64,000 nucleotides of DNA from positions 3,747,501-3,811,500 of the forward strand of contig NC_135207.1 of assembly GCF_050948175.1 (NCBI RefSeq), given 5' to 3'. This stretch comes from Xylocopa sonorina (Eukaryota > Arthropoda > Insecta > Hymenoptera > Apidae). Of this stretch, positions 52,454 to 63,157 are shown piece by piece. Numbering within the stretch: the first letter of the stretch is position 1; each line of letters begins with the position of its first letter. The notes under the pieces are model-generated. The model saw nothing but the letters and a program-made list of their open reading frames with translations, was not told where the DNA came from and ran no database searches. A program made the position numbers and the translations under genes.

Positions 52454-53911
52454 GTAAGAGTCCAATAAAACCTCCCTTTTTTTCTCTCCACCGGCGATCG
52501 CCCTTTACTGGGGCGTGCAAACGTTTCCATTCGACTTTGCCCTGAACTCAGTAACTCAGAAAACTTCTAATTAGCGGATTTCACAGCCGGAGCCGCGGCT
52601 TATCTGACCGTGGTAGAAAACGTCGAAACGACGCGGCGAAAGTTTCCGCTGGAAATTAATGGGTCTAGAACAATAGTGGCTGAACAAAGGTGGGGCCGGT
52701 TGAAATCAATTAGCATTCAAAACCAATGGTATACAACGGACAAAGGGAAGAATGCTAGTCTGATGTTTATTCGCGAGGGGGTTGGAAACGAATTTTCGGT
52801 TACTCTGAGAAACGAGCGTCGATCTGAAGTTCCATCTTAATTGGTAGTCGAATTAAGACCCCGTTGCTTCTGGTCCACCTTTGTCTCGCCGCCTGTTCGC
52901 TATCTGCGATTCGAAATTCCCGCTGGCCATCGACTAATTGCACCGTATCTTCCGTTTAAACGAGATACGCGCGAGAGCGTCCTCGCAGGGGTTGCGCGGC
53001 GAACAAAAGAAGGGGAATCGTGTTTCTCGCGTTGGACGGCTCGACGAATCTTTTCTGCTACCCCGCGAGCCGATAATTCATTGGGGCAGAGAATTACCTG
53101 GCGACACGCTCGACAAAAATGGGGACGAAACAGCGTTAAACTCGGTCCGCTGTGAAATCGATTCATTTGTTTGTGGAGCTGGTCCAGCGGGTTGGCAGAG
53201 GCAGAGTCGCGTTGAATGAACGCGAAAGACGCGGTCCTGTTCGATCCTTTCGTTTCGCGGTAACGAAACGCGAGTGAAAACGAGGAGAAAGACGCGGACT
53301 CGACGCGTCAATGTAGCAGGTAACGAACCGGGAAGAACGTCGATGGACGTCGACTCCTTTGTTTAAGATACGTGCGTTGCATGGTACGCGTTTCTGAATT
53401 TGCCAAACTGTGCTGAAACTCGTCGCGCTACAACAGTTTCAGAATACTGACCGAACTGATCGTAAGATCGACGAGTAGATTTCGCGAGGGTGGAAACCGC
53501 GTTCACGCGCGAACGTCTTTGAAACTTATCGCTGCGAGGGTGGTTTTGTTAATAGTAAAACGAATTTAATCGCATTGACAGCGTTATTGTTAAATTTCTA
53601 CGCAAATTGCTGGACTATCCGAATATTTCGTGCACAGCAACACCTGCGAGGGTGGTTTTGTTAATAGTAAAACGAATTTAATCGCATTGACGGCGTTATT
53701 GTCAAATCTCTGCTCGCGTAGCTCGACTATCCAAATATTTCGTGCACAGCAACATCGCGAACAGTAAACGCGAACTCAGTTTCCCTGAGCAAGTCGTGGT
53801 AAAAGAAACGCTTCCGCTGGCAGGTCTAGCGTGACGCGAACCGTGACTGGAGATGTTAAGCCTGCCAGCAGGAGTGTGCTTCTGATACTCGAATTGCAGT
53901 TGTCGTTTCAG
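52454..53911 (+). other. Dop2R: Receptor intron with 112-bp duplication
   Basis: 1458-bp intron, donor GTAAGA and acceptor TGTCGTTTCAG. A two-copy repeat lies at 53532-53755. Open frames at 52.6-53.3 kb are not supported as exons. Confidence 0.9.
53532..53755. repeat. Two-copy tandem duplication, 112-bp period
   Basis: Copies begin CTGCGAGGGTGGTTTTGTTA at 53532 and 53644 and end AATATTTCGTGCACAGCAAC. They differ mainly in a short central block. The repeat ends about 156 bp before the next receptor exon. Confidence 0.93.
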
Positions 53912-54372
53912 CGCAGTGGCTCAAGCTCAGCTGGGTGGAACGCAGAACGCTAGGAAGGATTCTGGGTATGACGGGGCGGCGAGCAGCACGGTTGTTCACG
54001 AGCCCCTGGAAACGAACTCGAGCCCCAGTCCAAACCCGCGTATCACCTCGGCCCCGTCGTCCTCCACTTCCTCCTCGCCGCCTCCGAAGGGCGCGGCCAC
54101 CAGTCAGAGCTTGCAGCCGAAAAAGAACGGCGGCGAGGCGAACAAGCAGGAATTAAAGAGGTTTAAGAGCACTGGTTCGCTGTTGCCCCTTCAACTTGGC
54201 CGCACACCCAGCGTTCTGTCCAGCTCGTCCACCTGTAAGAAGGACAAGAAGAACGCCGCGACTGGCTCCAGGTTCACGATATACAAGGCGAACAAGGCGA
54301 GCAAGAAGAAACGCGAGAAGAGCTCCGCGAAAAAGGAACGCAAAGCCACGAAAACGTTGGCCATCGTTTTAG
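53912..54372 (+). CDS. Dop2R: D2-like dopamine receptor, large loop-3 exon into TM6
   Basis: 461 nt: one base completing Ala (GC|C), 153 codons, and one base of Gly before donor GTAGGT. It starts AVAQAQLGGTQNARKDSGYD and continues through a Ser/Pro-rich stretch (NSSPSPNPRITSAPSSSTSS), a Lys-rich stretch (KKDKKNAATGSRFTIYK) and KKREKSSAKKERKATK, ending TLAIVLG in TM6. The ERKAT segment carries the Glu 6.30 position that pairs with the DRY arginine. With the two preceding exons it makes loop 3 about 245 residues, long as in Gi-coupled aminergic receptors. The alternative acceptor GCGCAG five bases later gives a frame that stops, so 53912 is the start. Confidence 0.96.
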
Positions 54373-54464
54373 GTAGGTCGCACTCGACTGGTGGGTTCTA
54401 ACCGTGCCACTCCCCCACTCGCATCGCCCCTCTCGACGAAGAGAAAGTCTATTTTCAATTCCAG
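54373..54464 (+). other. Dop2R: Short receptor intron (TM6)
   Basis: 92-bp intron, donor GTAGGT and acceptor CAATTCCAG. It splits the Gly codon of IVLGVF. Confidence 0.95.
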
Positions 54465-54673
54465 GCGTTTTCCTCATCTGCTGGCTGCCGTTCTTCACGT
54501 GCAACATCATGGACGCGATCTGCTCGAAGCTGGAAGCGGACTGTCAACCTGGTCTCACGGCCTTCATCGTTACCTCCTGGCTGGGCTACATGAACAGCTT
54601 CGTAAATCCTGTTATTTACACTGTGTTCAATCCGGAATTTCGCAAAGCCTTCCATAAGCTGGTCAGCTTCTAG
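54465..54673 (+). CDS. Dop2R: D2-like dopamine receptor, terminal exon with TM6-TM7
   Basis: 209 nt from the completed Gly to stop TAG 54671-54673. It encodes VFLICWLPFFTCNIMDAIC with the CWLPFF toggle motif (Trp 6.48, Pro 6.50, Phe 6.51 and 6.52), extracellular loop 3, then TM7 TSWLGYMNSFVNPVIY with Trp 7.40, Tyr 7.43 and NPxxY. The tail NPEFRKAFHKLVSF forms helix 8 and ends at once, as in D2-like receptors, which have very short C-termini. The vertebrate terminal Cys is absent, so palmitoylation at that position is not expected. Receptor coding in the window totals 1311 nt, 436 residues plus the stop. Confidence 0.97.
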
Positions 54674-55105
54674 ACGAGCTGCACTTTAACTCAGAGGGTC
54701 GCATGTATCACGTAAAACGGAGAAACAACGAGGCATTGGACAATCGAACAGCTCAACATTTGTTCCGGCTAAAGGTATTTATTATTGTCGCGCGACGTCG
54801 TTCTCGAGGAGAGAAGCATTCGTGGCGCGTTACTCTCGCGGCTGATCGCGTCGAATCGGCTGAAAGAGTCGCGCGGTGGCGAAATAACGCCGCGTACTTA
54901 TCGTTTGTCCTTTGTCAGAAATCCAGACCACGTTTTTACTCTCAGCGCGATCGCATTCCATCGGTCAGGCGTGATCGCTCGACTCCACGGCGATATCAGA
55001 CCCGGAAGCCAACGTGCATCGATGTTAGAGCTGCGTTACCGATCAAACCACTTAGATTAAGTAGTCGAATAAATGGTGCGCGAACCTAAATAAAATACGA
55101 GCGTG
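54674..55105 (+). other. Dop2R: Receptor 3' UTR, proximal (inferred)
   Basis: Non-coding sequence after the receptor stop with poly(A) signals AATAAA at 55069-55074 and 55089-55094. The two hexamers 20 bp apart mark the likeliest proximal cleavage region. Overlapping open frames at 54703-55089 are Arg-rich shadows. Confidence 0.6.
55069..55094 (+). terminator. Paired poly(A) signals after receptor
   Basis: Two AATAAA hexamers, 55069-55074 and 55089-55094, about 400 bp after the receptor stop on the same strand. Inferred cleavage would be 10-30 bp further on. Confidence 0.55.
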
Positions 55106-58100
55106 CCGGCAGGACGTGGTCAATGCGTCGAACGCGTCGAACGTAACCGAGCCATCGTTCAAAACGTCTGGCTCCATGAATAACGAATGCGAGCGGCAGC
55201 AGAAGAAGGGAACCACGACAGACACGCTCGAGTCGATGTAGATCAGGCTGAAACGTGAGATCGATGGTGCGCGTGTTCGTCGAGCGGGAGCACGTTACAC
55301 GTACATATTTCGTTGGATATTAAAATATACCGTGGCAGTATTACCGTAGCTCGTAAGTAATAGCAATATTTTTTGGCTCAAAGCAGAAAGAGAGAGAGAG
55401 AGAGAGAGAGAGAGTGGTGGGACATTCTCGCGTTGCACGCGACTCCAACACCGCGTCCTTTATACTACGCGCGACTATTCGAACGAAACCTCCGCCTCCT
55501 TCGTATCATTTCGATCCTCCACCGTCGTTCCATTCTCATTCCAGCGGTGAACGATACGTGCGATGAAATCGAAGAACCGCGCTCCCGATATTCCCGCGCG
55601 GCTGGAACCGCGAGTCTCCCGTGAATTTTATAAAATCCCAACGAAAAATTCCGCTGCTCGCGCCGATCTTGACGCGTGTTCTTCGAGCTCGCGAGATCTA
55701 TTCAAGCGGAGGCGGAAGTGGAACCAAGCGTCAGCCCGTCGAACGTGTCTGACGCATGTGCCGCCCTCTCTACCCACTTCGAAATCATCGTCGATCTAAC
55801 TTCTCATCGCGCAGAGGTTGCGTCGATCGTTTTAACTGGTTCGAACTGCAAAAAGTTCCGCCAACATTCCTGTCAGTCGAGCAATCCAACGATTCATCCA
55901 TCGACGCGCTGTCCTTTCCTCCGATTTCCTCGAGGATTCCATCGAACCGGATTCTTCCGACACGTCGAAATTGTTTGCCCGTTTACCCCCTATCGATCAC
56001 TCCCACATTACTCTGGCATCCGTTGCCTCCAGCTCTAATCAAATTTTCTGTATTGTCTTTGGCCAGCGTTGACTGCGCGGAATTGGAATAGTTCTCGTCT
56101 GAGCTCGCGGAGAAAAGGAAAATCGATAGGAGAAGGACGACTAGTTTTTGCTTCTCTCTCGCTGGCTGCAACGGTGCGGATGAATTCCTCGTGGAAGATA
56201 AACACTGTACGACTGTCCACGACTCGTTCGACGTGGCAGAGGGTCGAAACACGCTCGCGATGCGTTCGCAACACCTGTACATCGACTTTGGCTGCCGTTC
56301 CATATCCGCCCTCCGGCTGATTTCGAACTTTCCCTGCGTACCGAATTTTCAAACATATCAAATGCAAACTACGAGGCACGATAGCTGACCGTACATTCGC
56401 CGCATCCGTGAAACAAGCTTAACCGAGGCACGCGTCGTGCGCGCGTGTTCGACGGGGCCACGCGAAACCAGAGGAGAGAAAACGCTAGGAAATGGCCCCG
56501 CGCGTGACGTAAAACGTCCACGGATCGCCGTTTCGCGTGGCCCCGCGCTCTTGCAATAATGTCTACAATCAACAGCTTTTTACTCTGTCGATTCAAAGAC
56601 GGGCTACCGCAGTCTATCGCGTAACCTTTAAGCTTCCAAGTGTATATTTGTACATAAACTGTATCGATAGAATTCGGGTCGACGAATCACAGGGACCGTT
56701 CTGTCGATCGCGAAGCCGATCCGCAGGCTGAGGCCCAAGGCACGTCGCAATTACTAGACGCTAGCGGTATAAACGATACACGGTCTGTAGCGTCTGTCGT
56801 AAACAATAAGTAATAGGCGAAACTTTAAGGTAAACTTTTCTCGATGAATTGTGATAAAGCTAGGTTTTGTTACGGTACCCACTTTTACTTCCGCCCCTCA
56901 ACTGTTTCGGGATTAAAAATTCCTCTCGCAATGATTTGTCGACGGGTTCGACGCGTCGAACGTCGACGGTGTTTCACCTTCCAAGTTTTTTCATTACACG
57001 GTGAACTGGTCGCGACTGACCGTGAGAAATCAAATCTACGTTAGATTGGTGGACAGAGCGCAGGATCAGAAAAATAAAACGTTCGTTTTTCCACGATTCT
57101 CTTAATTCGTTCGACCCTTTTAATCCTCGTGTTCCTCTGTCTGGGTCATTTGGCACTCGACTCGATCGAAGAGTGACCATCGTCCCGTGACGGCAACGAG
57201 GAATGAAATGTCCTTAAGGTATTCAATTTTAAGGAGACTTTAAATTACGCGATCTATCTACATCAGAATTATCCTATGCAAATGCTGATCGCGAACGAGC
57301 GAATCGTTTCTTATTCGCGTAACGTTCGATCGGTACGTTCTTCGCATGACCCAGTCATCGGACCAGAGGGTGGATCCGAGCTATTAAAGTCACGACGGCC
57401 ACGTAAATTCGTTTCGTTATAGGAAATCCTCAACCAGGAACTTTATGCGCCTTTATAACGTCGTAAGGAACTTCCCGTCCCGTAATCCCAGCGAGGGGGA
57501 CGTTTTAAACGCACCTCTGATTCGCGATAGATTCAGTCACGCGCCGTTTCGCTGTGGCTGGTCGCGAGATAAAAGAAAAACCTACGAAACGAGTCCTCCG
57601 CGGATTGTTAATCGGCGAAGTTCCTGCGTTTCGTTTCCTTGCTCGTTAACGACAAGTTAACAGCGGCACTGCGCGCGTTATTCTTTCCGCGAGCGTCAAC
57701 GAAATCTGTTTTCTTCTCTTATTTCCAACCCCTTTTTTTTTTTTACTCCCTCGACCACTTCGCAATCCAAACGAACGAGCGAAAATCAACAAGCCTAGCG
57801 ATTTCGTTTCAACGCGCATACAACGCCAGTCGGGAGTGCATTACGATGATCCTGCGTGATCCAGATCGCTGTATTTTTCTAACCTAACCGCGTTCCCTCC
57901 TCTGTATATAAATGTGCGTGTGCACGCGCGCGTGACAAACGCGTCGCATCTGGCGCGAGCGTGGCGCGTGCACATCCGTGTAAATACTGATATATCTAGT
58001 CGACGACGAAACGGGAGCGTATACGAATGTCTGTGAGTGAATCGAGCGAAATTTACCAGGGACTCTAATCGAGCCTGGTTTGCGACAGAAATTCGGTGAC

Positions 58101-60287
58101 AAAGCGTGAGAGGGATTTCTCTGTTTCTACCTCCGCGCGAGACGCGAGACAAGCGGACGACGCTCGCGTTACAAGTCCAAACATCGAGCTGAACTATGGA
58201 AGTGTCCATCGACGAGAAGGCGTGCGTCGCTTCGGCTGCGAGAGGGCAACCTTTTTTTCCTATGAATTTCTTAAATCACCACTAACGAATGGTCTATACA
58301 GGGCATAGATGTAAGGCGTGAATCTTTTAGTTTGCTGACGACGAGCAGTACGGAAGCGCGAACGGAGGGCAGAACTTAGGTATCTAAAACGCTGTATGTA
58401 CCGATGGCAATATCTATACATATTCACGAGACGAGAGAGAGGACACACGGACACGATCATTCAGATACACACCAGCCAACAGATCGAACACACACGGACA
58501 CTTGTTAAATGATTAATAAAATGACTAGCGATAAACGAGCGTCGCGGTTTCATTTCGCGTTGCACCAGCCACCCCTTTCGAGGCGTCGAGGAAGGCAGCG
58601 AAGGTAAGTGCGAGAGGATCGTTCGCGTATCTGTCTGAAATGGGTGAAACGGACGTTGGTCGATTTTTTTTGGGGGAACAATAAAACTCGATAGGCCGGA
58701 TGCTCGCGGTAGTTGTCCGGAGTCAATGCAATTCGCAGTGACAATGGTCATGGACGAGCCGGGTAAGAGCGCCTGCGGAATCCAATCTGCAACGAAATCG
58801 ATTTCCCTCGACTTTTACGAATGCCCCTGAAATAAAGCTTGGCTCGGATCTCCGTAAGAGACCGGACCCTGGTTCCCATAAACGTTTCGAATGATCGTCC
58901 CCATTCATTGTTAACAAGCCAGCGATAAAAGGACGGAAAAATGTCACGAAACCGGGGCAAGTATACGTTTGCCTAGAGACGCGAGCAGTGGGCTCGTTGG
59001 CGGTATTTTTTCGTAATAAAAGAAAACAGGGGACGTTGATACTTTGGTTGAAAAAGTACGATATGGCAGAGATAACGTCGATAACGAAACGGTGCAGAAA
59101 GTATCGATTGTACTGCGTTAGAAGTCAGTATTGGATGTTGATAAAAGGGACAGAATATGGTAATGGTCAAGAATTTATTGCCACCATATCGATACACTAA
59201 ATTGTACGTGTATACGTTAACTTAAGCGTTATTTATGAAACGACGCTACATGTAACGTGTTTCAATGTTATTAATCTAGAGTTTCCTGAAGTTCAGTAGT
59301 TTGTTAGAATAATTTGCGGTACTATGATTGCGCAAGTAGCTTTTCAAAGTGGCTATGATTATCTCCAGCGCCTACAGGAAGTGGCGAGCCGATCCAGCGT
59401 GCAATAAAAACGTTGCGACGGAAAAATTGTTTTAGTTTCAGTCGTAAATAACTGGATGGCCGTTTTTATAGATGACGCTCGCGACTATAATAAACGGTCA
59501 CAGGGCGCGAGGCACTTCCTTTTGTATTTACACCAGCAATTGTCCGCGTGGAAAACGTAACGATATCGCGAGATTTTTACATTGTTCCACTGCGCATCCG
59601 GTGGACAAAAATTCGTGGACGGGCCAGCTAGATCCACTATCCCAGTAACATCGCGAAATACGGTTCGAATGTTCATTCGCAAATTCTTTTCAAATATTTC
59701 TGACTACGTCAACAAGAAAATATCCCCGTGGAACTCTTTCTGGTGCGCGAATAAAGCAACTTTCCCGATGTACACACGATATTCCAACAGATAGTGCGCG
59801 CCAGCTTCAGCGACGTGGCGTTTATCAACTTCGCCAGTTTCGCGACGCGCAGAGCGCGCGAACCAAGCGCGAAAGTCGCGTGGAACGAAGGAAAATTTCT
59901 GACACCCGTGAAACCCAGTAGAAGTTTTATTCGAGCGCGGGGAAATCATAAATTTGACGAGATAGCGAAACGTTAGAGAGGAAGCATCCCCTTCCCTCGC
60001 GCCATCCATCAGTAACGTTAACCCCGCGCAATTACTCGCGGAAAATTTACCTTGGAGAGCGTAGGAAGCTGGTGTCGCGGTAATTCCGGCGAACTTAAGC
60101 CCACTTTTGCGAGCCGGAGGTCCGTGGCTCGTTGGGATGGGATTAACCCGCGCGCTTCGGTGTAATCCATCCCCCAACCCGTTCAGCTGCAGCTGCAATC
60201 CTGCCTGGAGAGAAATCGCGGGGCGTATCGCGATTCGCGCGATCGAATGACGAGAGCGGAAGGATAATTGGCCAGCGATCGATATAC
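55106..60287. other. Spacer or distal 3' UTR
   Basis: No coding exon is recognised. It contains (GA)n at about 55388-55414, two matches to the Pumilio-type site TGTANATA on the + strand (56649-56656 and 57903-57910), and AATAAA at 58515-58520, which would allow a long alternative receptor 3' UTR. On the - strand a 65-codon frame at 59485-59682 ends in a Cys-rich stretch (ADNCWCKYKRKCLAPC), and a 164-codon frame lies at 59704-60198. Neither has adequate splice support. Confidence 0.5.
55388..55414. repeat. (GA)n microsatellite
   Basis: About thirteen AG units, uninterrupted. Confidence 0.95.
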
Positions 60288-60491
60288 CTGTGGAGCAAGG
60301 CTCGCGCTCCTTGCTGGTTCAAGTTGTCGCAGCTGGCCTGGATGTTGGAAATTCTGGCCAAAGTTCAAAGTTGGTATGCTGGCAGGAACGTCTGGTGACA
60401 TGTTGCCAGGTATGCCAGCAGATATGCCGCTGCTTATCCCGCCAGGTGAGCTGTTGAACACGCTCGCGGCTCGACTACCCTCGAAGACAGT
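60288..60491 (-). CDS. Probable internal exon of an unrecognised gene
   Basis: On the - strand a 204-nt block lies between acceptor TTATCGTCTTTCAG (ending at 60492) and donor GTATAT (starting at 60287), and is open in phase 0 to phase 0 for 68 codons. It encodes TVFEGSRAASVFNSS, a Gly/Ile/Ser/Pro-rich quasi-repeat (GISSGISAGIPGNMSPDVP), and LNFGQNFQHPGQLRQLEPAR. The hydrophilic low-complexity composition suggests a secreted or disordered segment. I do not recognise the family. The opposite strand is also open at 60268-60495 and contains CCAG|GTGAGC, so a + strand exon is the main alternative. No partner exon was established. Confidence 0.4.
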
Positions 60492-61232
60492 CTGAAAGAC
60501 GATAAACTCTGGTACCTGCGAGCGGAAGAAAATGCCGTGGATCATGGAGAATCAACTTGCCTAGATGTTAGAGGGTATCTCAGGGAATCTTCTCGCGCGA
60601 GCTCGTCGCATATTGCGTTCTGTGTCGCGGTCGTAAAAAAAAATAGAAAGACCACCGCGAATTTAACACCCCCTCGTCGACTTCCTTGGCGAATATTAAC
60701 TTGGCGAGCACGGTTCGTTGGTCTTAAAACCCCGCGAACGGAAAGCGTGGATGGCAGGAAGCTCGCGAGGGAACGACGGTCGCGTCCCGCATACGAACGA
60801 TCCCTTCCGGTTGATAGAAATAAATCCATCGAGCTCGAACGCTGTGAGAGCCGGCGAGCTGGTGAAATTTCGCGAATTATAACCGGAGGATCGAGCGGAA
60901 AGTGGGCCAGCTAATAAAGTTGATCGGTGCTAGCCGGTTTCGCGCCGCCAGCTGCCAATAAAAGGGGGCGAAAGATTAAGTTTCTCTAAACGACAAACTC
61001 CCGGGAGACGCGAGAGCTACCCTCTCTCGACGATCGAAGAACGATTTCGCGCGAGGTTTATCGATCGCAGCTAAGGGGAGGGCAGGGTCTCGAGTCGCAA
61101 ACGCGGGGCGCTCGTGACAACGTCGTTCGAACGTGGTTTATGGCCTGCGACGGCCGAGAAACCGCTGACAGGGTTGCAATCGGCGCGCTTGGTAGCGCGA
61201 TCTTTGGTCCCACCGCTGCTAGTTGAACGCCG
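60492..61232. other. Spacer, no gene recognised
   Basis: If the - strand exon at 60288-60491 is real, this would be its upstream intron. Open frames on both strands at 60.5-60.9 kb have no recognised domain. Confidence 0.5.
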
Positions 61233-62700
61233 GTTCATGGTTTCCAATATAGCGAGCTATAGAAATGATCAGGCACGTTTCGACTCCTGCTGCAGCAAAT
61301 TGTTTAACGAGGAGCTTTGCAACTTTTCCTTTAAATGACTCTTTCAATTTTACTGCTCGCGCTGTTGCTCAACGCATTCGATAGATAGATTTTTTCTATT
61401 GGAAAAATTAGTAAGACGCGGGTAAAACTACAGCTGCCAACGGGATTCCAGTTCATGGTTTCCAATATAGCGAGCTATAGAAATGATCAGGCACGTTTCG
61501 ACTCCTGCTGCAGCAAATTGTTTAACGAGGAGCTTTGCAACTTTTCCTTTAAATGACTCTTTCAACTTTACTGCTCGCGTTGTTGCTCAACGCATTTGAT
61601 AGATAGATTTTTTCTGTTGGAAAAATTAGTAAGACGCGGGTAAAACTACAGCTGCTAACGGAATTCCAGTTCATGGTTTTCAATATAGCGAGCTATAGAA
61701 AAGATCGGTCACGTTTCGAGTCCTGCAGCAGAAAATTATTTAACGAGGAGCTTTGCAACTTTTCCTTTAAATGACTCTTTCAACTTTACTGCTCGCGTTG
61801 TTGGTCAACGCATTTGATAGTGACTGGTTCAGCTATAAAATTATCCTGTTGGAAAAATTAGTAAGACACGGGTAAAATTGCAACTGCTAACGGGATTCCA
61901 GTTCATGATTTTCAATACAGCGAGCTATAGAAAAAATCAGTCACGTTTCGACTCCTGATGTAGCAAATTATTTAACGAGGAGCTTTGCAGCTTTTCCTTT
62001 AACCCTTCGCGCTCGAATGGCGATTCTCACTCGCCACAATGTTACGCGTGGCAACTCGAGCGGCTGTATTTACGTTGAATTTCGTTATCTTCAATTGATA
62101 GATGCGAAGTATTGGTTCGAGAATGTGGTCCCTTAGGCTGTTTATGTCTTCGGTTGGAAAGTGACATTGTGACGTAAAATTCTACGACTGTAGTCCTGAA
62201 TACGAGGTGTCTAGCGTTAGTACAGCTTCGACGGTCGTAGGAAGCACACGTATCGCGAAATTCTCCACCACTCGTTTTTAATTTCGAGCAAGTGTAAACG
62301 GTAATGACGTATCGGGTGTGAGAAATAGAAAAATTAGTGTAACAGACAGTGAATCCGGAAGTAGCAGCGATGACCCACTAGATCCTGGCACTTCAGAATA
62401 CCTTGGTAAGTCTTTTGTAAAATATTACAATTACACAGAACTTGAACTTCGATAATTATCTTTTTCAAGAATGTAAACACAGATAATATATCAATATATA
62501 ACACTTTCGTATGTTAATTCTTCTGTAAATTCATTTACGCGCGAAATTGTCTCGAGTTGCAACGCTGTCCAACCAAAAAACTCGTCGAGCGCAAAGGGTT
62601 AAATTACTCTGTCACCCTTACTGCTCGCGTTGTTATTCAACACACCTGATAGTGACTGGTTCAACTGAAAAATTATCCCGTTAGAAAGATAATATGACGA
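61233..62700. repeat. Four-copy tandem array, ~218-bp period, fourth copy interrupted
   Basis: Copies begin GTTCATG(G/A)TTT at 61233, 61451, 61669 and 61901. Copies 1 and 2 are almost identical (period 218). Copy 3 has a longer end with GATAGTGACTGGTTCA, shared with copy 4. All carry AACGAGGAGCTTTGCA and CTTTTCCTTTAA. Copy 4 is split at its TTAA by the element at 62003-62598 and resumes as ATTACTCTGTCACCC. Non-coding. Confidence 0.95.
62003..62598. mobile_element. piggyBac-like non-autonomous transposon (596 bp)
   Basis: The element starts CCCTTCGCGCTCGA and ends TCGAGCGCAAAGGG, an inverted pair matching at 13 of 14 bases. TTAA flanks it on both sides (61999-62002 and 62599-62602). The three intact neighbouring repeat copies read CTTTTCCTTTAAATGACT, showing the empty site with a single TTAA, so the boundaries and the target duplication are direct observations. 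CCC...GGG ends and TTAA insertion define the piggyBac superfamily. Inside, 62282-62403 on the + strand encodes an acidic stretch (TDSESGSSSDDPLDPGTSEY) like the N-terminal region of piggyBac transposases, stopping near a donor-like GGTAAGTC. No catalytic domain is present. Confidence 0.92.
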
Positions 62701-62987
62701 ATGTTGACACTTAAAAATCATCCGAATCGATAGATCTACGAGAAAAAAAAGAAGATAATAAAATAAAGATCCAAACATGCACGATTTAAAAAGAACTAAA
62801 AGTTCAATATAACTTTCTTTGGTTCCATGCCATATAGAAGATGTCGTTTCAGGAAGCCAGAAGTAACAGGCGTTCTAATGCGATAAGATTCAGAGATACG
62901 TGCGCTGGAAGCGAGAGGACGCTAGGCTAAGAGAAAAGGTGCCAACCGTCGAAGCAAATAATGAACAGTGACAGTGCCATTACATAC
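62701..62987. other. Spacer, nothing recognised
   Basis: AT-rich after the tandem array, then purine-rich. It contains the ATG (62961) of a + strand 66-codon frame that overlaps the candidate - strand exon. Confidence 0.5.
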
Positions 62988-63157
62988 TGTCGGGCAACGG
63001 ATGTGATCGGAGATTCCGTGTCTGCGACAGATAAGCTGGCCTCGGTGGTCAATGCTGCGGACGAATCAGCCGAGTTCGAAGATTGCATCGCAGCCCCAGA
63101 GTCCGCTGTGCGGAAACTGTTCGAGTGGACACGGCGGTTGTGCCCAGCGTCGACCAG
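62988..63157 (-). CDS. Candidate exon, Ser/Ala/Thr-rich (weak)
   Basis: On the - strand a 170-nt block lies between acceptor AATCGCTTTCAG (ending 63158) and donor GTATGT (starting 62987). It is open in phase 0 for 56 codons, LVDAGHNRRVHSNSFRTADS and then a stretch with SSAALTTEASLSVADTESP, leaving two bases. It could be a piece of a mucin-like or disordered protein. The + strand is also open here from ATG 62961 for 66 codons (acidic, Ala/Val-rich), so strand is uncertain. The end phase does not fit a direct join to the exon at 60491, which would meet a stop; an intervening exon would be needed if they belong together. Confidence 0.25.

Noticed and set aside
53917..53935. Alternative splice acceptor GCGCAG five bases into the large loop-3 exon
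   Set aside because: Using it shifts the frame to a reading that stops within about a dozen codons; the acceptor at 53911 keeps the receptor frame.
60268..60495. + strand frame opposite the candidate - strand exon
   Set aside because: Less hydrophilic and not bounded by splice signals at both ends, although an internal CCAG|GTGAGC keeps it as an alternative.
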